NCBI GenBank assembly: GCA_932294295.1
Contig: OW028581.1
Span: forward strand, 16,823,662-16,887,661
Source of the DNA: Alitta virens
Lineage: Eukaryota > Annelida > Polychaeta > Phyllodocida > Nereididae
DNA: 64,000 nucleotides
Reading direction: 5' to 3'
Below the pieces are notes generated by a model. The model was given only the letters and a program-made list of their open reading frames with translations. It was not told the DNA's origin and did no database searches. Below, in pieces: positions 52,111 through 62,564 of this stretch. Positions within the stretch are counted from its first letter, which is position 1. Each line of letters begins with the position of its first letter. Made by a program: the position numbers and the translations under genes.

Positions 52111-52238
52111 CTAATCTCCTTCTAGCGAAACAACTTTTGTGACAGGACGCACCAGCACAGTTGACTTCATCCTGACTTTCACACTTCTGACCAGACTTTA
52201 TGGGGCAGACCTCTTCTGGCTATGAAACGACGGAGACC
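52111..52238 (-). pseudogene. BEL/Pao pol, C-terminal remnant
   Basis: Adjoining the left target duplication, the minus strand reads RRFIARRG, the integrase motif that follows TTRAIHLE in BEL proteins. After an internal deletion and frame change it reads MKSTVLVRPVTKVVSLEGD and a stop, which resembles the usual C-terminus of BEL pol. It is the continuation of the integrase at 62597, from which it is separated by the 10.3-kb insertion. Confidence 0.85.
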
Positions 52239-52244
52239 ATTAAG
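52239..52244. repeat. Left target-site duplication ATTAAG
   Basis: It is identical to 62591-62596. Both copies lie at the same point of the BEL integrase frame. Confidence 0.93.
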
Positions 52245-52270
52245 AGGCCCCATTTAACCCCATAATTCCC
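52245..52270 (+). repeat. Left 26-bp TIR
   Basis: AGGCCCCATTTAACCCC then ATAATTCCC. Beyond 26 bp the two ends remain loosely similar (GCAACTCC against GCGGGACTCCC) before diverging into the arrays. Confidence 0.93.
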
Positions 52271-52680
52271 GCAACTCCAATTATTCCCATAACTCCCAAC
52301 AGTTTCTACCAATTCCTGGAAGTCCCTGATAATTCCCATATTTCCTAATAATTCTCAATAAGTCCTCGTGGTTCCCATAATTCCCAATAAGTCCTCGTGG
52401 TTCCCATAATTCCCAATAAGTCCTAGTGGTTCCGATAATTCCCAATAAGTCCTTGTGGTCCCCATAATTCCCAATAAGTCCTTGTGGTTCCCATAATTTC
52501 CAATAAGTCCTCTTGGTTCCCAATATTCCCAATAAGTCCTCTTGGTTCCCATATTTCCCAATAAGTCCTCGTGGTTCCCATTATTCCCAATAAGTCCTCG
52601 TGGTTCCCATAATTCCCAATAAGTCCTCGTGGTTCTCATATTTCCCAATAAGTCCTCGTGGTTAGGACTGGTTCCTATAG
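52271..52680. repeat. Left subterminal minisatellite, 29-bp unit
   Basis: About 13 units of CCCATAATTCCCAATAAG + TCCTCGTGGTT; the first units are degenerate. Decayed units continue to about 52830. The unit contains CCATAATTCCC, which is also the inner end of the TIR. Minus-strand frames reading TYWELWEPRGLIGNYG repeats are artefacts of the 29-bp period. Confidence 0.92.
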
Positions 52681-52830
52681 GTACCTGTTAATACTGATGA
52701 TGCCCATAATACCTAATAAATCTAGACCATTCATTAACTCCATCCAAGTACCATAATCATTGCATAATTCCTAATACAATCAGAGCATCGTTGTAACTCC
52801 TCACAAGTTTAATAGTCCTGTCAATTTCCA

Positions 52831-53580
52831 TTTACATATATATAGTAATTAGGCAGATTCACTAAAATATATATTGCAGCAGTTATTTAAGTATTTGAAG
52901 AAGGAAAATATGGTGTAACAAGTTAATTAAATTAAACATAGGTTAGATATGAAATAACTTTTATCTCTTAATTTCGAGTAGTATTGACATAGAGATCTTT
53001 CAGAGACTGGAAAGGACATCCAGCTGGGGAAATACAGACTCAAAGGCTTTATGAATTCTGCCAGCTCATGATCACTTTTATGAGTCTTCCAGCTAATGAT
53101 CACTTTTATTTTTTGTGACTGCTTTTGACTGCAATAACTTCATAAACTATGCCTTTAACCAATAGCAATCATAATAGCTCAAGCTGGCACTACTTATAAC
53201 CAAACTCTTGCAAGATATCTTGAAAAAGCGCACCATAATGTTATCAATGAGGTAGAAACCTTTGTATTACTGGAGTGTGCGTCCACCAAGCTGGGTTGTC
53301 AACCTTGCCACAAAGAATAGATAGATAGGATACTTAAAGTTAATTTGGCTGAATGAAAAAAATATTGTTAGGTTTCTGATTATAATTTGGTGGCATTAAA
53401 TAACATTTTTTATGTGCTGGACCATTGGGGGTTTTGATCCAGTTTTCCTGTAACACTTGATGGTTCTGCATAGAGTTTCCTACTTCATGGTATGTTAGGC
53501 ATTCATCTGTGAGTAGCGATGTCATAGGTGAACGCCAAAAACTTGGTACTTATTGGGGCTCCTGATGCCACTGGCACTTC
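52831..53580. other. Unrecognised interior of the 10.3-kb element
   Basis: No family is recognised on either strand. The longest open frame here is about 60 codons without motifs. Confidence 0.55.
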
Positions 53581-53599
53581 ATTCAGAATAAGTCACTCC

Positions 53600-53875
53600 A
53601 CCCACTACTACGCCACGGCGTTACAACGCCTATGGTTAGTTGTATAGTGACATGTTTTACGTAGAGTTGTTTCCGGTTCCTGTCCATGGCAGTGTGTTGT
53701 TTTGGATTAAAGTTCTGACATCCGATCGCTTTGTTGTTCATCTTATTGGCGTGGTGGCAGCGGAGAAACGATATCCACGTCTACAACAAGGAGAACTTTC
53801 CATAAACAAAGCGAGGCGCAAGAAGTAGCGTCGCCCGCCGGCATCGTACAGCTTGGGACCAGCCAAAACAACCAC
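53600..53875 (+). other. Probable 5' LTR end/leader of the Ty3-like element
   Basis: It immediately precedes gag-pol and includes CTTATTGGCGTGGTGGCAGC, a TGG-rich run in the place expected for a tRNA primer-binding site after the LTR. No matching 3' LTR exists in the window, so the LTR cannot be delimited. Confidence 0.4.
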
Positions 53876-56800
53876 GTGCTTGCAATGGCAACAAGCAACC
53901 GGGCTCCCAAACAATGGGCTCTTACAAAGCAAGAGACTGTTACCAGCTTCGAGGCATGGAAACAAAACTTACTCTATTGCCTAGCTCTCGACTCCCACTT
54001 TGCACCATTCATGGCCCCTGGATTTACATGGAAAAAGACAACAGAGGACGCCGTCAGAGGCCTCCAATCAGATGGTGAAGCAGTACCAGAAGCAAAAAGA
54101 CTAACCGCTGAGCAAAAATGTAAGTTTCTGGATCTTTTTCTGGGACAGATAGCAAATTACTGCCCAGTCATCGCACGCAACACCATCACTAAGAAAGCGA
54201 CATCACTGGACATCATTTGGCAGGCTATACGAACACACTATGGTTTCCAATCATCAGGGGCTCACTTCCTAGACTTAGTTGACATTAAACTAGAAGATGG
54301 AGAACGTTACGAAGATCTATACCAAAGGTTAGCTGCATTCTTCGAAGACAATTTGTTATTAAAAGATGGTGGCATTACACATTGTGGTGAGAGACCTACC
54401 ACAGACGAAGAACTCTCCCCCACTGTGGAAAATACCATAGTGTTTATGTGGCTGAGCCTAATCCATCGAGATCTCCCAAAGGTTGTGAAACAAAAGTATG
54501 GGACAGAGCTACGTTTCAGGACATTGGCGCCGATCAAACCAGAAATTTCACAGGCACTACAGTCCCTAATCGAAGAAATTCAGACCACAGGGGAAGTCAG
54601 AGCAATGAGATCTGAAACAACAAAAGGTAAACAGACCCCATTTCGCAGACCCAGCCGTCCTATGCCCCAGCGTAAGCCGAAGTCATGCCCCTTATGCAAA
54701 AGCACCAACCGACCAGACAATCATTTCCTGAGCGAGTGCACATACCTACCCGATCAAGATCGACGATTCATGACTCGAGCACGCCTCATCGCTGAGGTGC
54801 TAGATGATACGAACAGTGAAGACTTCGAACAAGACGATGAAATAACAACAACATTCACATTCCCCACCCCCAAAGACACATCCATTCGTCGTGTCCTTGT
54901 GCGCCAGTCCCCATATCTTGACACCTACTTTGAACACAAAACACCACGTATCGTCATCGACAGTGGTGCCACGGCCAACCTTATCAGCAAAGCAGCCGCT
55001 GATTGGTTAGGTGTCAAACTCACTTCCAGTAGCCAATCTGCCGGTCAGGCAGACAGAGTGTCCAAGTTGAACGTTGTTGGCGAAAAAAAGTTTACGGTCA
55101 CCCGTGACCATCACAACCTTATGTTTCATGCTCTGGTGGTCCAACATCTAGATGTCCCACTACTGGCAGGTACCCCATTCATGGAGTGCAATGATGTGTA
55201 TGCCCACCCATCGACAAGAGAAGTTCGCATCGGAAGCTCCACATATCCGTATGGCTCCACCACCAACACAAGTCCCACTGCTCGCCGTGCATGTGTATTA
55301 CGAGCCCCAGACACTCGCACAATATGGCAAGGCGACTATGTCGAGATCCCTGTACCGCCAGACTACTGTAATGGAGATGAAATGTTCGCCCTCGAACCCC
55401 GTATTGACAGCCCCAGTAATCGTGACGCCCATCCGTCCCACACTTGGCCTCGCCCCTCCATTGTGTCAAGTGTCTCCCGCAACATCCGCATACCCAACAA
55501 TGGCAATTACCCCAGGATCCTGCATCGTCATGACCACTTCTGCCAAATTCTCCCTGTCTATAGCCCCCCTTCCCCAACCCAACCCCGGGACCATCCCCCA
55601 TCAACCGCTCGTACCGCCAACGCATCCAGGGTATCCCTAGTCTCCATTGATCCCGCCAACATCCTCCACCCCTCTACGAGGCAAAGTTTCGGATCTATGC
55701 TTGACCAATTCTCAGATGTGTTCGATTCCTACGGCCCTTACCAAGCTGTTGTAAACATGGGCCCAGTCCTGCCCCCACAAAGAAAAGGCCGACTTCCCCA
55801 ATACAACACGTCCAGACTGAACGAACTACAGACTAAGTTCGACGAGCTTAAACAAGCTGCGATACTCATCAAACCAGAATCTGCTGACATTACCGTGGAA
55901 TACGTCAACCCCTCCTTCCTCATTAACAAACCTAATGGTGGAACGCGCCTAGTCACTGCATTTGGCGAAGTGGGCCAGTATAGCAAACCCCAACCATCCC
56001 TGATGCCCGACGTAGAGTCCACACTTTGTCAGATTTCACAGTGGTCGTATATAGTAGCTACTGACCTCACAAGCGCCTTCTATCAGATTCCCTTGTCCAA
56101 GGCATCCCTCAAGTTTTGTGGTGTTGCCACTCCATACCGAGGCATACGCACATACGCAAGATGTGCCATGGGCATGCCAGGTTCTGAAACGGCACTTGAG
56201 GAGCTCATGTGCCGAGTCCTCGGTGATCTCCTCCAAGAAGGCATCGTTGCTAAATTAGCTGACGATCTCTATTGTGGCGTTGATACACCCGAACAATTAC
56301 TCATAAATTGGACAAAATTGCTCACTTGCATCCAGAAAGCAGGCCTTAAACTCTCACCTGCCAAAACTGTGGTTTGCCCAAAGTCCACATCTATGCTGGG
56401 CTGGATATGGCAACAAGGCACACTTAGCGCAAGCCCACACCGGGTCACCACGTTATCTACATGCGATCCCCCGAAAACTGTCAAAGGCCTACGATCCTTC
56501 ATAGGTGCCTTTAAGGCACTATCAAAGGTAATTCCTGGTGGTGCTCGTGTGCTCTCTCCGCTCGATTCCTTGGTTGCCGGTGCCCAATCCTCCGATTGCA
56601 TCACATGGTCTGACGAAAACATTGCCCATTTCAAGAATGACCAAGTGTCTCTCCAGTCCTATCAGACCATCACCCTCCCCCGTGCATCTGATCAACTCTG
56701 GATAATCACAGATGGTGCCGTCCGTGACCCAGGCATAGGCGCCACCATGTACGTCATGCGCAACTCAAAAGTCTGTCTGTCTGGATTCTTCAGTGCTAAA

Positions 56801-57346
56801 CTACGGCCCAACCAAGAAAAATGGCTGCCGTGTGAAGTAGAGGCATTAGCCATTTCGTCGGCCACTAAACAATTTAGCCCATACATCGTGCAGTCTGACC
56901 ACCCTGTTCAAATACTGACAGAGAGCAAACCTTGTGCCCAAGCATATGACCGCCTACTCCGAGGAGAGTTCTCTGCCAGTCCTCGCATAACCACATTCTT
57001 GTCCACGGTTGCCCGATACCATGTTGCCGTCCGCCATCTTGCTGGCACATCAAATCTCCCCTCTGATTTTGCCAGTCGCAATGCCCTGTCCTGTCAGGCC
57101 CCCCAGTGCCAAATCTGTTCCTTCAAGATGACCTCAAATGCGACAGTCCTCCGCATTTCCCCAGAGGATGTCTTATCAGGGGTCGCGAAAGCACCATTCA
57201 CCACCCGTTCAACATGGCTGTCCCTACAGTCTGAATGCCGCGACTTACGAAGTACATGTGCCCATCTCAAGCAAGGTACAAGGCCTTCACGCAAGGCTAC
57301 TGATATCATAATTTCATCCGTGTTGCTCCGTGTAGACTCCCAGTAG
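53876..57346 (+). CDS. Ty3-like gag-pol polyprotein, truncated in integrase
   Basis: A single 1156-codon frame. Gag occupies about residues 1-300, ending in a zinc knuckle CPLCKSTNRPDNHFLSEC (CX2CX8HX4C). An aspartic protease follows with VIDSGATANLIS. The reverse transcriptase has YIVATDLTSAFYQIP and the catalytic LADDLYCG in place of YxDD. RNase H has WIITDGAV, CEVEALAI and QSDHPVQ. The start of an integrase reads HLKQGTRPSRK. It then breaks: from about 57306 the codons no longer fit the family and a stop comes at 57344. The core and C-terminus of integrase are missing, so the copy cannot integrate by itself. The start is MLAMATSN; the inner ATG at 53885 is equally likely. The order PR-RT-RH-IN is that of Ty3/Gypsy. 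The long open frame suggests a fairly young insertion. Confidence 0.88.
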   Translation: MLAMATSNRAPKQWALTKQETVTSFEAWKQNLLYCLALDSHFAPFMAPGFTWKKTTEDAVRGLQSDGEAVPEAKRLTAEQKCKFLDLFLGQIANYCPVIARNTITKKATSLDIIWQAIRTHYGFQSSGAHFLDLVDIKLEDGERYEDLYQRLAAFFEDNLLLKDGGITHCGERPTTDEELSPTVENTIVFMWLSLIHRDLPKVVKQKYGTELRFRTLAPIKPEISQALQSLIEEIQTTGEVRAMRSETTKGKQTPFRRPSRPMPQRKPKSCPLCKSTNRPDNHFLSECTYLPDQDRRFMTRARLIAEVLDDTNSEDFEQDDEITTTFTFPTPKDTSIRRVLVRQSPYLDTYFEHKTPRIVIDSGATANLISKAAADWLGVKLTSSSQSAGQADRVSKLNVVGEKKFTVTRDHHNLMFHALVVQHLDVPLLAGTPFMECNDVYAHPSTREVRIGSSTYPYGSTTNTSPTARRACVLRAPDTRTIWQGDYVEIPVPPDYCNGDEMFALEPRIDSPSNRDAHPSHTWPRPSIVSSVSRNIRIPNNGNYPRILHRHDHFCQILPVYSPPSPTQPRDHPPSTARTANASRVSLVSIDPANILHPSTRQSFGSMLDQFSDVFDSYGPYQAVVNMGPVLPPQRKGRLPQYNTSRLNELQTKFDELKQAAILIKPESADITVEYVNPSFLINKPNGGTRLVTAFGEVGQYSKPQPSLMPDVESTLCQISQWSYIVATDLTSAFYQIPLSKASLKFCGVATPYRGIRTYARCAMGMPGSETALEELMCRVLGDLLQEGIVAKLADDLYCGVDTPEQLLINWTKLLTCIQKAGLKLSPAKTVVCPKSTSMLGWIWQQGTLSASPHRVTTLSTCDPPKTVKGLRSFIGAFKALSKVIPGGARVLSPLDSLVAGAQSSDCITWSDENIAHFKNDQVSLQSYQTITLPRASDQLWIITDGAVRDPGIGATMYVMRNSKVCLSGFFSAKLRPNQEKWLPCEVEALAISSATKQFSPYIVQSDHPVQILTESKPCAQAYDRLLRGEFSASPRITTFLSTVARYHVAVRHLAGTSNLPSDFASRNALSCQAPQCQICSFKMTSNATVLRISPEDVLSGVAKAPFTTRSTWLSLQSECRDLRSTCAHLKQGTRPSRKATDIIISSVLLRVDSQ

Positions 57347-57804
57347 ACTCCGCCGATCTCCGGGAATCTCCATATTTACTCCAGAATACTTTGTTTGATC
57401 TCCGCTTAAGTCCGGCGTAAACCGCGTGTAAAAATTCCACGCCGGAGAGTACAAGGAGCAACGCGGTTCCACACGGGTGAACACGTGGCAACACGGAGTC
57501 AACAAGGAGAGAGGGTTACGGGTCAATTGCTTGACCCCGGTAACCCTGTTAGGTACACGGTGTCACACTAAGTCAATACGGAGAGGCCGGAGTGAACAAG
57601 GTGTCAACACGGTGTCAAATAGACTGACACAGAGTGAGTACGGATGTCTTCGTATATATAGCACCGCCATCTTGGGGGAAGCATCATTCTGGCGCATGCT
57701 GTTCATCGTTGATCATCGAATTAATTGCATTATCGCTCACTTCTTCTGGATTGCTGAACTCTACCAAAGCCTTGGTACTACTGCCGTTGCTTTGAATAAC
57801 CACC

Positions 57805-58672
57805 ATGCCACCTAGGAGAGGAAAAGGGAGGGCTACCAAGAAGACTGTCGTGCAAGAGGAAGCTGGACCTGCTGTTGGAGAAGATGCAGGAAGTAATACC
57901 TCTACAGTTTCAAGACCGCAAAGTCCACAAGGCATGCCTGATTTACCTGGGCCAGTTGTACCTGCTGCTGCTGAGGTACCTGCTACAACTGCAGCTGCTG
58001 CAGCTCCACCACCACCTACAGCAAAAGCGAAAAGGCACAAAAAAGAACCCTTGAACCTGACAGAAGACCAGGAACAAGATGTGGCTGACTGGTACCGTGC
58101 CCAGGAGATGCTCTACAACCGGCGGCTTGCACAATACAAGCGGATAGACATTAAATCGCAAATAATCGACCAGAAGGCGAAAGAGCTGTCGTGCACATCC
58201 CAGCAGCTGAAGACGTGGACGACTCCATGCGGACATCAGTGGGGAAGCTTACTGATCCAAGCAAGAAGCCTTCTGGTGGGGCCGCCAGAATCCTCACAGA
58301 CTGGGACAACTGGATAATGGAAAATTTAGGGTATCTGGAGAGGCACATCAAGAGGGTTGACGCTGGGAAATGGAAGAGAAAGTGGGCAGCTTTCCCAGTT
58401 TATCGGCAAAAAGCGCATCAACCAGAGGTACCACTGAGGATGATGACACTTCTGATGCGGAGGTCATTGTGGATACTTCGGATGATGGTGGCAGAGATTC
58501 GAATACTAGCAGATCCAAGGGTGGGCCTTACAAGGGCAGCAGCAGGAAGGGGGCCCCTCCTCCAACCAAGAAGACGTCAAGACGCCATCACGAGCCTCGT
58601 CATCATCATGACTGTGATGCATTCAGCCTTGCAGGTAGTGGAGGTGGATGCTACACAAGCTGTCACTCAAGT
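57805..58672 (+). pseudogene. PIF/Harbinger MADF-type protein, exon 1 with two frameshifts
   Basis: Starts MPPRRGKGRATKKTVVQ, with a basic, Ala/Pro-rich N-terminus (residues 1-80). A MADF-like domain then contains LYNRRLAQYKRIDIKSQII and AKELSCTSQQLKTW. Near 58219 the homologous reading moves to another frame (MRTSVGKLTDPSKK, WIMENLGYLERHIKR). Near 58365 it moves again, to an acidic Ser/Asp-rich segment (EDDDTSDAEVIVDTSDDGG) and a basic tail. A TCAAG|TAAGT-like donor at about 58672 suggests splicing to the downstream frame. MADF or Myb partners bring the transposase to DNA. Two frame breaks argue for decay, or sequencing error. Confidence 0.65.
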
Positions 58673-58943
58673 AAGTATACTGCTGCAGTTGTCGTGATAA
58701 TCAGGAGAATGTAATCGTAATCTTGTAGTGTAAATTTGTAATTGTAATCTTGCAGTTTAAAGTTGTAGCTTTTCCATAGTAGCAAGTGGTAGCTTTGTTT
58801 CTTGGCACTTCCAGTGTTCACCGTATGGTGATGTGTCTTTTTCATTACATTGTCAATAATGCACATGCTGCTGCAGTTGTCATGTGACTTACTCTAATGT
58901 TCTGTTCTTTCCTATTTCCCGCTGATCGAAAAGGCCACCGATC

Positions 58944-59617
58944 TCCAGCGGGATATCCAGACCAAGATGAGTCAGCCGACTGACTCAGCCAGCTTGTCGA
59001 ACAGGGTTTTCACAGACATGATATACCACGAGGTCATGCAAATGAACACGGACACTTGGTCGGATTACCAGGCCCAAGCATTGCAGCACCTCATGCAATT
59101 CAAGCAGGAGTATCGTCGAAAGCGCCAGTTGCAGCAGCAACAGCAACTGCAACAGCAACAGCAGTATCATCCCTATGTGCCTCATGTCCCTCATGTCCCT
59201 CAGCAGCAGCAGTTCGTCCCTACTACAGGCACTTCGACCGCCCCTGTTCGGCAGATGTTCCCTCGTCATTCTTTCAGCCCTGCTGCCCAGATGTTCGCGC
59301 ATTCTTCCAGCCCTGCTGCCCAGATGTTCGCTACTGCATCCGGCCCTTCGCCCCAAGCGCACATGTCGTCTGCCCCTTCGTCTGTGCCTGCACCGACCCC
59401 CACTCCTGAGATATCTTCGACGATCATCAGTCAGGCATGGTTGACTGCATGTCCTTCGCACGGTCGTCCTTCCATGTCACCCCTTGATTGCAGCACGCCT
59501 CAGGATGCTTCTCTCACCAGCTACTTGCTGAACACTAGTGTGGGGGGGATGGTTGGTGGTGATGACCATAACTCCTCCTTTTCGGTGCCCACACCTCCAA
59601 CTACCACAACAGAGTAA
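58944..59617 (+). CDS. PIF/Harbinger MADF-type protein, probable exon 2
   Basis: Open in frame from the putative acceptor GATCGAAAAG through ATDLQRDIQTKMSQPTDS. It includes an amphipathic segment FTDMIYHEVMQMNTDTW resembling the C-terminal dimerisation (BESS-type) region of MADF proteins. A polyglutamine run (RQLQQQQQLQQQQQ) and a Pro/Ser/Ala-rich low-complexity tail complete it. An ATG at 58967 could also serve as an independent start. The overlapping reading frames on both strands are shadows of the CAG repeats. Confidence 0.55.
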
Positions 59618-59853
59618 TCTTCACCTGAAAACGAACAATGAACTTTTATTAAAAGCAAGTTTAAACATTTAAAGTTACAGGTTTTTGTAGTTTTAACTTT
59701 TATTTTTACATGTAAACTGTATTGCATACATTTGCATGACAATAACTGAATGCTGTGTCATTAAATGCTGTGTACTTTTTTGCACTTGTGTGCTGCAGAT
59801 GTCTGAGGTTTCGTAATAATTAAATGTTCAAACTTACATCATTCGTGTTGTTT

Positions 59854-61206
59854 TCAAATCTTGTCTTGTTGCCATGGTACACTCCCAGCTTCTGAGTTGA
59901 CGTAGTTGACCAAGTATTGCCGCATTTCCTTGCCTGCTCTGTTGGTGTTGCCTCTGTACACATCTCCCATGTCTGGTAGATTGGCATTCTCCCTCCATGC
60001 ACCTGGGATGATCGCATGGATGTCTGCATTTTCCTGGTCCACAGCATTCACTTGAGCAGTTGGATACTTCAGCCTCAGTAGGTTATGCAGCACACAGCAA
60101 GCAAGAGTTATGGTGCACACTCTGTCAGGACTTTGAGGCATTGTTGTGAGGAGACACCTGAACCTGGCAGCCAAAAGTCCAAAGGCATTCTCTACCACCC
60201 GTCTAGCTCTAGAAAGTCTGTAGTTGAAGATTCGGTCTTCCATCGTCATGTTCCTGTGAGGCAGAGGCTTCATCATCCAAGTCTGCAGTCCAAAGGCATC
60301 ATCCCCAACTATGAAGTAAGGCACTGGCTGGTCATCATTTGGCAGTTTGTCTGGTTCAGGTAATCCAATGTTCCCACTTTCTAGCGCTTCCTTCAATTCT
60401 GTCTGACTAAACACTCCAGCATCTGAGCCTGATCCACTGGCACCAATGTCAACATAGAGGAACTTGTATTCAGCATCAACTACAGCCAGTAGGACAATAG
60501 AGAAAAATCCCTTGTAGTTGTAGAACAGGGATCCAGACTTCCTGGGACATCTGATGGCAACGTGCTTGCCATCAATGGCGCCGATGCCATGGGGGAAGTT
60601 CCATCTGTTGTAGAATCCATTGGCAACTTCTTTCCAGGCTTCTGGGGTTACAGGACAACGCATTACTTCTGCTGAGTACTCTTCTATGATGGCCTGGCAG
60701 ACTTCGATGACAAGGATAGAAATGGTATTGAAGGCTACCCTGAATCCATACTGCAGAGACATGTAGCTGTTGCCCGTACCCAGGTAGCACAAGGTAATAG
60801 CCAGTTTCAGTCCAGGTTCAAGGGCCCTCCTCAGAAAAGTATCCTGCTTTGTAATCCTAGGTCCCACTCTTGCCAGAACTTCATGAAATAAGTCAGGCTC
60901 CATCCTCATGAAATTCTAGAAGCCACCCACATCTTCTGCAGTCAATTCAGCCATCAGCTTTTCATACTGCCCATAAAGAGGTCTTCTTAGAAGCCAAGGT
61001 CGCACCCACATTCACCTTCTTCTTCGGGCAGCACCAGCATTTTGTAAGAAGTCATCTTCATCAGTTGTTGATGCGGCCCTCTCTGCAGCGTTCTGCTGTT
61101 TCTGTTCTTCTTGCAGAAGTATATCATTTGCAGCAGTAAGTAGCTGGACTTGCATGTCCAGGTACTTCACATCCAATTCCACCTTGTCGTAGTGTGATAA
61201 AGACAT
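59854..61206 (-). pseudogene. PIF/Harbinger DDE transposase with two in-frame stops
   Basis: The homologous frame runs without shifts from MSLSHYDKVELDVKY (61206) to the stop at 59854. It is broken by TGA near 61013 and TAG at 60916-60918; conserved residues (WVRPWLLRRPLYGQYEKL) continue between the stops. The intact 351-codon part has the DDE_4 signature: GIGAIDGKHVAIRCP (first Asp), LYVDIGASGSGSDAGVF (second Asp), and RARRVVENAFGLLAARF (Glu). It is homologous to animal HARBI1-type proteins. The family mobilises DNA with 3-bp target duplications. As drawn the protein is truncated at its N-terminus, though the catalytic triad is complete. Confidence 0.88.
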
Positions 61207-61700
61207 AATAATTATCTATTCTTGTGTAGTAGCAGCAACACCTTTGCAGTATGGTAGTCCGAAGTGGAATGATGGCCAGTGGAACGCATCCACCTTAAAT
61301 ACCAATTTTAGCGCGTTCCGGGAGAAGACAGGTTAACTCCGCAATACGATCGTGTACAGATCGTGTATATTCGTGAAGGCCCCATGTAACATCCGGTTCA
61401 CTCCGCACTCATCCGGGACATCCGTGTTACTTCCGGCAACAACCATGGCTCGTTCTTTGGTGCACCGGACACCTCTGTGTACCGCCATGTTTCAACCGTA
61501 CATATCCGTGTAGCGACCGTATACATCCGTGTAATAGCCGTGTTGCTCCTTGTCGCCAACGTCTTGCCATCGTGTCCACACAGCCAAATTTTTCGTTAGT
61601 TGACATTTCCAACTTTTTCGCCTGGACCACCCTGGATTGAAGAAATTTCATTCCGGGACGCTCCGGTGTCTAATCCGGCTATGTGTGAAGGGGCCTTTAG

Positions 61701-61974
61701 CCAATGCCATTGGCTTGTATGAAGCCTGGCAACTTAACGTCTCGGGATCAATACCCTACATGCATTACACTTTATGAGAAAGTCTATATCACGAGGTTAG
61801 TGACCCCTGTGTACTAACTAGTAATTGGGTGTTCATGCCAGGCTTGCTAAATCTGAGCCAACAATTGATTTCTTGTATTAAACGTGTGAGCTATATTATT
61901 GGCAAATTCACGTTATTGTGTATCTGGAATAGAATTAGCTAATTCCCATAAAAGCCACGAGTCCGACTATTCCA
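61701..61974. other. Unrecognised interior of the 10.3-kb element
   Basis: No gene, tail or Ty3-like continuation is seen. In particular, the missing integrase of the upstream gag-pol does not resume here. Confidence 0.5.
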
Positions 61975-62560
61975 AGCTCTAGCTCCTTCGAGGTCCCATA
62001 GTGGTTTATATTTCCCTTATATCCTTACAAGTTCCGAAAAATTCTACATAATCACCTTAAATCCCATAAGTCCCCGTGGTGTACCACAATTCCCAATAAG
62101 CCACTGTAAGTCCCATAATTCCCATAAGTCCTGAATAATTCCGCAATTCCTGATAAGCCCTTCTGAGTCCCCATAATTCCCGTAAGTCCTGAATAATTCT
62201 GCTATTCCCTAGAAGCCCTTCTGGGTCCCCATAATTCCCGTAAGTCCTGAATAATTCCGCAATTCCTGATAAGCCCTTCTGGGTCCCCATAATTCCCATA
62301 AGTCCTGAATAATTCTGCAATTCCCTAGAAGCCCTTCTGAGTCCCCATAATTCCCGTATGTCCTCAATAATTCCACCAAGTCCTAAATAATCTCTGTTAG
62401 ATCAATAAGTCCCTGTGATGCCCAATAAATCCTGCAATTCCTTTACATCCTTAATAACTCCCCTATCTCCATATGGGTCCCATGAGATCCTTCAATTCCT
62501 ATCTAATTCCAGCATTTCCTGTAAGTCCTCTAAGTCCTGCAATTCCCAAATGGGAGTCCC
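61975..62560. repeat. Right subterminal minisatellite, 58-bp (2 x 29) unit
   Basis: The units read CCCATAATTCCCGTAAGTCC + TGAATAATTCTGC + AATTCC..AGAAGCCCTTCTGGGTC, period about 58 bp. Each half matches the 29-bp unit of the left array on the same strand. So the arrays are direct repeats while the TIRs are inverted. Confidence 0.88.
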
Positions 62561-62564
62561 GCAT

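Larger units (their letters stand above)
57306..61700. mobile_element. PIF/Harbinger transposon (about 4.4 kb, decayed)
   Basis: Two convergent genes are framed by GC-rich subterminal regions full of CCGTGT/ACACGG motifs in both orientations (57310-57640 and 61320-61650). One is a MADF-type DNA-binding protein on the plus strand, the other a DDE transposase on the minus strand. Two such proteins are the rule in PIF/Harbinger elements. The right end is best placed at GTGTGAAGGGGCCTTTAG (about 61698). The matching left end is not visible: the left side meets the interrupted Ty3-like integrase, so it is probably deleted. Confidence 0.78.

Noticed and set aside
52281..52648. 83- and 97-codon repetitive minus-strand frames (WELWEPRGLIGNYG).
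   Set aside because: They are produced by a 29-bp minisatellite reading through all three frames.
55126..55640. Several 60-160-codon frames on both strands inside gag-pol.
   Set aside because: They are shadows of the long Ty3-like frame.
57284..57302. AAGGCCTTCACGC resembles the inverse of the Harbinger right end (GTGTGAAGGGGCCTT).
   Set aside because: These bases encode the conserved GTRPSRK of the Ty3-like integrase in the correct frame, so they belong to the retroelement. The resemblance is taken as chance.
62057..62320. 87-codon repetitive frame on the minus strand.
   Set aside because: It lies wholly in the 58-bp minisatellite.
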